The position numbers and the translations under genes were made by a program. Shown in pieces: positions 24,592-35,900 of a stretch of DNA of 64,000 nt; the first letter of the stretch is position 1; every line of letters begins with the position of its first letter. Source of the DNA: Brachypterus glaber (taxonomy: Eukaryota; Arthropoda; Insecta; Coleoptera; Kateretidae); assembly GCA_958510825.1 (NCBI GenBank), contig OY294049.1:6076001-6140000 (forward strand), in the 5' to 3' direction. The notes below the pieces were generated by a model. The model was given only the letters and a program-made list of their open reading frames with translations. It did not search any database and was not told the DNA's origin.

Positions 24592-25770
24592 CCCATATAG
24601 TGGACATCTAGTTCAGGTCCCTTTTAAGTACATTGGTCCACGGACTAATAATGGATGTACTATGTACGTCCATATATTTACATCCGTTGTACGGCTATTA
24701 GTGGACGTCCATTCAGTGTCCATTTTACACCCATAACTTTTTAAGCTATATGTCTCGTGGTGCCATATACATTGTCACACGGACGTTCTGTATACGACTT
24801 ATTTAATTTAAAAATAAAACGGTTTATACTGTTACACATTTGAGTTTCATCTTATAAACAAATAAACACGTCAATTTTAGAGTTTTTAGAGTTTATGAAT
24901 GTAAGGGTTAATAATGGTCTTGCAAGTTCATATTAAACCAGCCGTCTCGAATGAGCGAGAAAACTTTCTCATAGAAAAAGTTAGGTCCAGAAACAATTTA
25001 TTACATTTTGGTATATTTTGGGGAGAGGGGGGTCATGAAAAAAAAATATTATAACATTTTTTGTAATTTTATTTTACCTTTTAGGTGGTTTTTAAATATT
25101 TCTCCTATTGGGAATACTAAAAAAGTTATGTCCAAGAACAATTTATTGCCTTTTTGGGGTCATGGAAAAAATGATAAGGGAACGTTCAAGTATTACGTAA
25201 CGCAAATTTTGATCATTTTCTTTTATTATGAATAAGAAAGTTATGTCAAGAAACTTTTTACATTTTGGTGATAAGGGGGGTGGGGGGGCACTGAAAAAAA
25301 AAATACAACAACCTTTTGTCTAGTCTAAAAAAATTACGATCAAAACAAAAATGTAACCCACTTTTACCCCCCTTCCCCCCAGCCGATTTTGCTCAAATAC
25401 GAACTTGTCAAAGGTAATATAAAAATATATCTGCATACCAAATTTCAATCCGCTAGATCAAAGCGTTCTTGAGTTATCGTGGATACAGACAGACCGACCG
25501 ACAGACAGACGGACAGACAAACATCTTTTTTTTTGCTTATTTTGATTTTTCTCGACGTTTCAGAAAAAAATAACGTGATTTACACCTTATGGATGTCCAC
25601 AGTTGTGTCATCTGGACTCTGGACAGATGTCCATGGGACGTCCATAGAGAAAAAATGTGTATTTCAATACTTTTAATTTTAGAATTCTAAAATATAAAAG
25701 TAAAAATGGGCATCCGATGGACATACAGCCGTCCAGTGGACGTCCATAGTATCACTTTGTGCCATCTGGG
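24592..25770. mobile_element. MITE with GGACGTCCA motif array
   Basis: The left end is CCCATATAGTGGAC and the right end (reverse complement) is CCCAGATGGCAC. Both subterminal regions (24600-24730 and 25585-25750) carry many GGACGTCCAT or TGGACATC words. The middle (about 25010-25590) is a different dispersed repeat ending in GACCGACAGACAG. That looks like a nested insertion. No ORF is present. Confidence 0.6.
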
Positions 25771-25861
25771 TATGGGCAACAAAAAACGAGCTGATCGAGA
25801 AAAACGAAGCCAGGTTCCGAAAACAGCACATCGACTAAAATGGTCAAAATTTTTTGTGTAT

Positions 25862-25883
25862 ACACTGCTCTATAGAGCAGTGT
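25862..25883. repeat. Perfect 22-bp palindrome
   Basis: ACACTGCTCTA followed by its exact complement. It is isolated and has no clear link to a gene. Confidence 0.8.
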
Positions 25884-26194
25884 AATTTAATTCCTCGACG
25901 ATGTTACTGGAAATAAGCGACTAAAGGCTGATTAAAATTATTTTACGCAAAATAAAAATAAAATTACACTTTTCCTATTTTTTTAATGAATATAATTTTT
26001 CTCCGAGCATTAATCTGGCCGGGCAACCCCTGTAAGGTCATAAACAGGAAATTATATGTAGGTTAATAAAATATTCATAAACATATTTCTACTAGGGTTA
26101 AAATTAAAACTATATCACGCGTAGGCACATTTCGCGTCAATAATATAATTCCACCTCAACATGAAAATAAATGCACTTTCGCCATCTATTGGAG

Positions 26195-26300
26195 GGTAGC
26201 AAGAACTATAAAAGGGGTGTTTTAAATAAGGGCGGATTCGAATAGAAACCGGTTAGTTAGTTGCGTTCTTTTTCATTAAACACTTACCCCCTTCCTGAAG
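26195..26300 (+). promoter_or_regulatory. TATA-type promoter, possible LTR remnant
   Basis: TATAAAAGGGG at about 26209 is followed some 30-45 bp later by TTCGAATAG and GGTTAGTTAGTTGCG. The layout resembles an LTR core promoter and R region, but no gag/pol or paired LTR is visible nearby. Confidence 0.25.
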
Positions 26301-26342
26301 CTTCCCACTCATTAATATAAAAATCAATACTTTTGTATGTGG

Positions 26343-27205
<863 letters not shown>

Positions 27206-27774
27206 TAAGATTACTTTAACCACCTCAAGCCAAGTGTCAGACTAAATCGAAAGTCAAAAACATAAAAAATGTGTTTTTCAAAAAATATTACATTTTTCCC
27301 CCTAGTAGGCAAAATTTCTCTCATAAACTTAAACTTTCGGTCGGCCAGTGCGCAACAATAACTTTGTAAAATTCGGGGTGGAGCCCCATGGGGTAAAGTA
27401 GTCAAAAGGGCAAGTATACGTATACGTACGAAAAAAAAAAATTACTGGAGAATAGCACATTGCTTTTTTTAAATTAAAAACTTAAAAAAAATGAAAATAT
27501 TTTTAACTTGTTGAATTGAAAGTTTTTTTATATATATTTTTTTTGTAAATTATTCGTTTTATCATCAGCATAAATTAAGAAATCTACTCTACAGCATAAA
27601 CCCATTATCCGAATTTGACAACTGAGGTGTCAAGCTATTTGTCTTGATACCGCTGGTGACATAGGTCATATAAAAGTCCATGTTTCGCCTATTTGGGCTG
27701 CTATCATCAGGGATTTATAAAGAGAAAAAAATTAAAAAAAATCGTCTAATTTTTATGAATAAGAGATGCGTCTT
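27206..27774. other. No gene seen
   Basis: AT-rich. A TATACGTATACGTACG palindromic patch lies at about 27414-27430. Confidence 0.4.
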
Positions 27775-28263
27775 GGGGAGCCTTCAAGTATTACGTAACG
27801 CGCTAGGGGGGGGCGTCTCGAAAACGTTACGCCGCGTTACAGAGGGGAGGTGGGTGTCAGTAAAAATTTTACGTAACACTTAAAAAATTATAAACTTATA
27901 AAATGTTTATTGGATCACGTTTTTAACATTGATCTAGGCTTAAAGAGACCTATTCCTTGCAAATTTTATTGCACACGGCGTGGTTAACAGTTAACTAAAT
28001 CCTCTAAACAAAAACAATTAGAGATGGAAAACCATAGCCAATAACCGGTTTTCGGTTAAGCGGTTTCGGAAATTACATCAGACCGGTTTTGACCGGAAGT
28101 AATAACCGGTTCAAATTTCCTTTCATTTTTTTTATTTTTTGTAAAATGTTACGTAACAAATAGGGGGGGTGGGTGGTCTCGAAAATGTTACGCCGCGTTA
28201 CATGGGGGGGTGGGGGTCAAAAATGGCCAAATGTTGCGTTACGTAATACTTGAACGCTCCCTT
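27775..28263. mobile_element. MITE, CAAGTATTACGTAACGC family
   Basis: The left end has TTCAAGTATTACGTAACGC and the right end its complement, GCGTTACGTAATACTTGAA. G-rich stretches and GTTACGCCGCGTTACA occur twice inside. A short related copy is at 31076-31223 and a single half is at 25177-25218. Confidence 0.8.
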
Positions 28264-28433
28264 GGTCCCATGAATAATAGTTTTATTTGTACATGTTTCG
28301 ACTATATTAGCTGTATTCATCAGCCTAAAATAAAACCTTTTATTTAAAAAAAGTACGTTTAAAAAGTTTGAAATAAATAATTTAATTAAAAAAAAAACAC
28401 CAGAGTGATAAACTAAAAAGTATCAAACAAGAA

Positions 28434-28604
28434 TAAATTATTATTCTGAATAATGTTAAATAAAATCATATAGTTACCATCGCAGTCGGGGGCCAGTCCT
28501 CAATATCATAATAATGTTACAAATCTTCAAACTTAATTTAAATATACTATGGTTACTATATAATTTTATTTAACATTATTCAGAATAATAATTTTAAGAA
28601 AATT
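28434..28604. repeat. Foldback MITE of about 170 bp
   Basis: TTATTATTCTGAATAATGTT at the left pairs with AACATTATTCAGAATAATAA at the right. The inner words ATATAGTTACCAT / ATGGTTACTATAT also pair. Confidence 0.8.
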
Positions 28605-28620
28605 AACTATACTTACTATA

Positions 28621-28904
28621 CCGGGTGTCACAGATCCAATGTACACCCCCCTTAACTTCTGTATTTGTAAAGATAAAATTCTGAAATTTGGTACCTATAA
28701 TGTACTTAAGGAACCTCAACTTTTGACATATAAAACAACATTTTAATACTTCCAGTTTTACCGGAAGTGCTCACAACTTTTACATTTTAAGTGCGACATC
28801 TAAATGTCTTACATTTTTGGAATCTGTACACTTTTCTGAAAACACTGATTCTGTAAATTTTACAAATACAGAAGTTAAGAGAAGTGTACATTTGTGACAC
28901 CCGG
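28621..28904. mobile_element. MITE with CCGGGTGTCACA termini, TA-flanked
   Basis: Starts CCGGGTGTCACAGAT and ends ATTTGTGACACCCGG, with TA on each side. The inverted arms include CCTTAACTTCTGTATTTGTA and its complement. A TA target site fits a Tc1/mariner-like MITE. Confidence 0.75.
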
Positions 28905-29569
28905 TATAGGGGAAAATGGTGTTTTATTGGCAGGAGTATTTTTACAGTGTACTGTTAATCGTTAGTATAGACGCTATTAATACCAAGGGGAAGATATTGT
29001 AATAATACAATTGGATAAGGGCCGACAACCGCTGGAAGGGCTCGGAGGGGAGAAGTAGCCAAAATCAATATCATAGAATGCGCCGGAACGGCACAGTGGA
29101 TCGATAGCGCACTGGCAACTTCTATAGATCACTTTTTAGTGTGGAGGCGTTGCCAGATTTCAAGGAAATCCTTAAAAAAAAATAATAACACCCTGGAGTA
29201 ATATTTTTCGAGTGTTTTTACTCGAAATTTTTTATCATCAATTTTTGAGTGGTTGTCATATAATTCACGCAAACAGTACAATGTTTTATGCAACACCTGT
29301 TTGTTTTGCTGGGAAAATATTATTGATAGCATTTTACAAATGATATTAAAACGACATACGTTGCGTAAACAGTCATATTACTTATTTAAAATAGCCACAA
29401 TAAACTGGGTATTTATAATAACGTGTTGGTTACCACTTGGACAAACCAGAAAAAGAATGACAGCTGTACAGATGTTCGTCCTTGTATAACATTAACTGTT
29501 GCTCAACTACGCGCATAATGCGCGGCGCATACGAGTATTATAATGTCGTTAAATAAAATTTTATAGTAA

Positions 29570-29872
29570 ACTCGGCGCATTATCTATCTGAGTTGATGGT
29601 CATTTGTTTCTTGTTATTTGGTTGGCAGAATATATTTAGTTCCTTATGTAAGGTAAACTTACTTTTATTATAATTTTGAACAAAGTTTTACTTTTTAAAC
29701 AGATTTTGTTATTCTTTGTAAGACGTAAAATGACAGTCAATTTAACCTAAATGTTAAAAATTATCAAAAGCACAATGGGCTACAAAAATATTACTAAAAG
29801 TCATTTTTAAACCACTAATCATAGCTTCCTTGATCCAATTTGTTACTCAGATAGATAATGCGCCGAGTATAA
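29570..29872. mobile_element. MITE with ACTCGGCGCATTATCTATC termini
   Basis: ACTCGGCGCATTATCTATCT near 29572 is exactly inverted at about 29850-29871. It is about 300 bp with no ORF. Confidence 0.7.
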
Positions 29873-30152
29873 CTATATTTACTTAAATTAAATATATGAA
29901 AAAAATCAATAAGAAAGAGTTTACAAGCATTCCAATGCGGAAGTCCGGCAACAAACCCAATGAGGGTAATTCTCCATCAGAATCAATGAAAGCGCCAGCG
30001 ATTTTATCGATTTTTAGAGCGGCCCCTTACCGTTTTGAATAATATACCCTAGTGCGAAGTTTATTCGCAAAGAGTTAACGTGCGTTCTGCTCAAAAAAGT
30101 ACATTTAATAATTCTGATTGTGAATTTAATTAAGTGAAAAGAGTCTTTTATC

Positions 30153-30159
30153 ATGTCAG
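30153..30159 (+). CDS. BTB-ZF exon 1, 7 coding bases
   Basis: ATGTCAG followed by the donor GTAATT. Joined to exon 2 it reads MSGTEVEKYQLKWNS, in frame with the BTB domain and typical of insect BTB proteins that start a few residues before the LKWN motif. The 5' UTR is upstream; its start is not defined. Confidence 0.7.
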
Positions 30160-32889
30160 GTAATTATTTAAGCTTTTTAAGTTTATAGATGATATCTACA
30201 TAGGTAGTATGAATATAGAGAAAGTATGATGAAAATCCCGCGTAAACCAACAGTGTTCTTATTGTTTTCCAATATCGCATACATTGAAAAAATATGAAAA
30301 TGTTTTCCAAAAATACAGAATATGTTCTATTTTTACACAAATGTTTATTATTGTAAAAAAGAAACAGTTTTATATTACCTGTAGACATGACTAAACTGTT
30401 TTTTAATCAATATTGATTTTATAAAACTGGAAACTTCGCCAGATAAAAATTGAATCGCATTAATTATAATCAATAAAATTAATAATTTAATTTATATAAA
30501 TTAAATATTGATATAAATGGTAGGTATTCTTAATCCTTTTGGTATTTTGGCATTTTTACTTTCTCATAAAGTATTGTGAAAAAAAAATTTTTTTTTTGTT
30601 TAAATCTACTTATTTTTTCTGAAACGTCGAGAAAAATCAAAATAAACAAAAAAAAAATATTTCTGTCCGTCTGGCTGTATCCACGATAACTTGAGAACGC
30701 TTTGAGCTAGCGACTTGAAATTTGGTATGCAGATGTATTTTTATATTATATTGAACAAGTTTGTATTTAAGCAAAATCGGTTGAGGGGAAGGTGGCTAAA
30801 AGGGGGATAAACTTTTGTTTTAGTCGTAATTTTTTTATTATTTACAATAGAAGAAAAATTTAAAAACTACTTAAAACGTTAAGTAAAACTAAATAAAAAA
30901 TATTATTATTAAAATGTAAAAAATTGTTTCTAGACATAACTTTCCTATTAAAAATGAAAAAATTTAAAACCACATAAAAAGGTAAAATAAAATTAATTAA
31001 AAAAATGTAATTATCTGTTCCCGGGCCTGAATTTTCTGAGGGGGCCCGGATTTTTTCTGTGGGTGCTCGGATCTTAGGGAACGTTCAAGTATTACGTAAC
31101 GCTCCTAGGGGGGGTGGGGGTCATTTTGGAGTGTTACGCCCATGTTAATGGTATAGGACGTTTAGGGGGGGTGGGGGTCCAAAATGATCAAAATTCGCGT
31201 TACGTAATACCTGAACGTTCCCTTAATCGAAATTCTGTATCTTTTTTTTTATATTTTTTTTAGTCTGTGATGGGGTCCGGATGGGGGCGATTTATTTTAG
31301 GCTTAAAATTTTTTTGGGGGCCCGAAATTCTCTGGGGCCGGGTGGGGGTAATGAGCTTTTTAGGTGGTAAAACCAAATTGTGGGCCCGGGTGGGGGTGAT
31401 AAGCTTCTTTTTTTTAGTCATCAAAATTTTTGGGAGGAAAAAAATAGTCGGGGGACCAGAGGGGGAATAAAAAAATAAGTCGGGGGCCCGTAGGTTACTA
31501 CCCCCGGACCCCGATTTTTTTCTCAACGGCCCTGTTGTCGGGAATTTTTTGGGTGTCAAAAATTTCCAAACTGTTTACCCTGCAGAGAAAAGCTTTATTC
31601 CTGACTAAATGTCTAAATGACTTAATGACTAAAAACAAAGTTCCTCGCCTCTGCGAACTTCCTAACTGTACGGCCCTTCTACTCTAAAAAGCAGTAACTC
31701 CATTTGTCGTTTTCACGCCACCTCTGATGTAATATTTTGAAAACGCTGCTATGCGACAAATGGAGTTACTGCTTTCTAGCGTAGTAGGGCAGTGTACCGC
31801 TCCAAATTTTCCAACCAATAAATTTACTGACCAAAGAATAAAAAAGGTCTTCATCTCTACCAATTTTTCAACTCTGAGAATCAATTTACCAACAATAAAT
31901 TTTTTGTCTAAATCCGGAAGATAATTAAAATGGCCTGCAGGCGAAAATTTTTGCAAAATTTTTTTAAACTACAGTACCTAAAAATGAAAAATTAGGCAAA
32001 ATTATATAACTTCTTATATAACTTCCAAAAACTATGTCTAATCACCAAAACTTTGGACAAAGTAACAACTGATCAAGTGACCCTACTTTGAATAGTATGC
32101 TAAGGAATGGGAAGGATTACATATCTTCGCAACCCTAACCCTTCATTCAGTTTTACTTTGTTCTTTCGTTTTTGGTCGTTTGTTTTTCATTTTTGGACTT
32201 TTTTCTTTTCTCCTTTCGAAAAGGCGGAAAACCCATAACTAGAGCAAAAAAACGTACCAACGTTAGCCCAGATGAAGTGACCCTAATTAAATAAAAAATT
32301 CGTGAAAAATTTTAGGAACGGAAGTAGAAAAATATCAGCTAAAATGGAATTCATTTTCTTCATACTTGCACACATGTGTGTCATCCGCAATTCATAATGA
32401 AGCCTTCGCGGATGTGGCCCTAGTGACCACAGATGGCTTTCAAATCATGGCCCATCGATTTGTGCTGTCGTACAGTAGCCAGTATATACATGAAATACTC
32501 AAATTTCAACCCAAGGTAAGAAATATTTAATATTTATTTTAAATTTAAAAAATCAAAAATAATGCGGCAATAAACGTTCTGTGTACTATTTATGAATTAT
32601 TTCAAATTGATTAAGAACATGTGATGGAAAATACAGACATCGACGAAGTGTAGTATATTTGGGTAAAATATTAATGAGAAAATGAAATAACTTAAAAAAG
32701 AAAGAATTTATTCATGCAGCAATATTATTTTCCCCTAGAAAAGTTCCGTGTTAATAAATAGGAGAAGGGCATTGCAAAAAACGCTTTTTTCTAATTTTAG
32801 GTTACTTAAACATTTTTTGACCCCCGCCCAACTCAGTTATAATAATGAGGTATTTGTAATGTTTCTTAAACTATAAATATTATTATTAA

Positions 32890-32931
<42 letters not shown>

Positions 32932-35900
32932 CATTATTAATTTCTTACATTGTTACATTTAAAGACAAAACAAACCGTAAAGATATGTAATGTTACGCAT
33001 TCCATTATATACCATTCACAGTGGATGGCATTTTCCCAAACACAAATTAAAAAAAAAACAAATAAAAATATTCAAAAAAAAATCTTTTTAAAAACGACAA
33101 AAAATTGAAAGTTCTTTTGAAAAACGAAAAAAAAAATAAAAAAAGATTTTTTTTTGTTTATCTTTTTTATTTTTTTTTTCCTGAAGTTGCGTTATTTGGA
33201 AAAATGCAATATGTCATCCATTGTGAAATAATGGGTTGCGTAGCATTACATATCTTCACGGCTTGTTTTGTCTATAAAACTGTAACAATGTAAGAAATTA
33301 AACACTACAAATACCTTATTATTATAACTGAGTTGGGCGGAAGACAAAAAATGTTCAAGTAACCTGAAATTTGGTATGCAAGCATAGTTTTACAATTAAA
33401 ACAACATAGGAGGGGTGCATATGAAATGTTAGAAAAAAAGGGTTTTTTGCAATGCAAAATTAGTTTTCAGTGCACGAGAGTGCTTATTTTTTACAAGGCG
33501 GAGCCGAGTAAAAAAGCACTCGAAGTGCACTGCAATAGATTTGCGTCGAGGTGCGTATACTATTTTTCCTACAACCTAACACCTAAACATTCAAAAAACG
33601 CAAAAATTGTTTTAAAAATTAATTTTATTAATTTGACGTTTTGCGTTTGACATTCACTTGTTTTCTGACAGCAGATATGTCAAATCAGCTAACTGTCACT
33701 TTTCGACCGCTATCCTGTCAACGGATGGGAACTATGTCGTAGGTTTTTTTTTTGTTTTTTATAAAAAACTGTCTATTCGACTGTCTGAGAAAGTTTGTGA
33801 CCACGATAACTCCAGAACGGGCCATAATATTTTATATTCCTTGTCCAAATTTATCGGTTGGGATTGTTTTAGGTTAAAATCGGGGTGGTGTAAAAGGGTC
33901 AAGGGGTAATAACTACTTTATTAAAGAAAATACCTATATCACAAATTTTTCTTTTTTCGAAAATATAGTTATTTATGGTACTAGTGGGTAAAGTAAGATA
34001 TTGCCAATGAGAAAATTAACCTGGCGTCAGCCAAGCAGGTTAATTTTCGAGAGGGCAATATCGGTTTACCCATGAGTGCCATACAAGGTTTTATCCAATA
34101 AATAGCTTAGGAATTCATATTTTTATTAAAAATTTTAATGACATTTACAAGAAAATAATTTGACAAGTGACAGTTGAGTGGGTAAAATAAATAATTTTTC
34201 ACTCAATAAAGTAAAAGCCACGCGGGGGTTATTATTGAGTTTATCTATTTAAAATAAAGCTGGTAATTATCTGTATCTATTGGATAAAATATATTTTTAT
34301 TTTATTTCAAAATTCTAATTTTTTGCAGGTAACTACTGCTCTACCACTTATGATAGTCTTGCCGTCAGAGATAAATTTCAAGACGCTTAAAATTTTGATA
34401 AAGTACATGTACAGTGGCGAAGCAACTGTAACAAAAGATATATTAGACAACGTTTTAAAAGGTGGAGATATTTTGAAGGTTAAGGGCTTATGGAGACCTG
34501 AAAATGAAACTGTTTCTCGACCAGAACGGTCCAGAAGTGTTGCCTCATCATCGGGAGTCTCAAATCCAGGTAAAAAAATATAGAAAAAAATGCTTTCAAA
34601 ATAATAATAATTAAAGATTAAATATTCCTTTTTTTTTCATATTTTTAGCCTCAAGTCCCGTTACTCAAGCACAAGCTCCCTCCACTTCGCAGAGTACAAT
34701 CCAAACTCAGAAACCAGCCGCTCAGGGTGCAGCACCTAAACAACCGACCACCTTAACAAATACAACAATTACCAAACCTGCGGAACAGGTGAAAACCACG
34801 GTTCTTCGTACAGCTTCAAAGCAGACCGCGAACACAACACCAGCCAATCAACCAAGGGTACTAAATTATACCATCAACGTCAAAAACTTTAATAACGAAA
34901 AGGAAAAAGCTCAAAATGAATCAGAAAAGGAAAAAGGCAAGTTTATTGAAAACAATAAATTGGTTTTTAAAACCGTGAATAAGAAGGATTTGAAGGTTTA
35001 TTCTAGAGAGTCGATGAAGCAAGCAGCTGAAAAAAACGCAGCTAATGGTAATAACAGCGACGAAGATAGCAAGAACACTTTAAGTTTTTTGGTGATAAAA
35101 GGTAATTTTGTTTTTTTTTTGTTTCCACTAATAATTATTATTATTATTGACTGATTATAGTCAATTTAAACCAAAAAAAATATTACTCTGTTTCTCTGCC
35201 GTAAGTGATACCTAACCTTGTTTTAAACTTTAAAGGCTGATTAAAAAAAATCTATTAAATAGTGATGAAAAGTTATAAGTTTACTCTGCCGTCTAAGCTG
35301 AAAGGTCCTATCCTATCCTATGTAGGTTTAACAGCAGTACTATGGTGCACTCTCACTCACTATGATTACACAGCCCCACACCTATACCTATACCTAAACC
35401 ACCTATACATATACCTATACGTTTCTGAGGTCGCTGAATCTAAATCCGGGGTCAGTTTGACCCCATTAGGTCAGGATCAAGGTCAATTCAAGGTCAAAAC
35501 CATAGAATCGGCAAAAAAAATATTCCGATACCCGAGCTAAACCACCTATACGTTTTTGAGGTCGCTGAATCCGATTCGGGGTCAGTTTGACACCATCATG
35601 TCAGGATCAAGGTCAGGTCAAGGTAAAAATGATAAAAAAACATTGAATCGGTGTGAACCACTAATCTAAGACGTTTCTGGGGTCATTAAATCCGAATCTG
35701 GGGTCATTTTCACCCCATCAGGTATATATGTGTATGTATATATACAATTAACGATTCAGAAACTAACAAAACTCTGTTTGGACAAATTCGTTTGACCCTG
35801 ATGGGTGACCCCAGATTCTGATTTACCGACCTTAGAGTAGTGGTTCACGCCGATTCAATAATTTTTATTTTTTTTTTGACCCTGACTTGACCTTGATTCT

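Noticed and set aside
33105..33293. 62-aa frame with FFFVYLFYFFF stretch
   Set aside because: It is a homopolymer-rich frame inside a foldback repeat, not a membrane protein gene.
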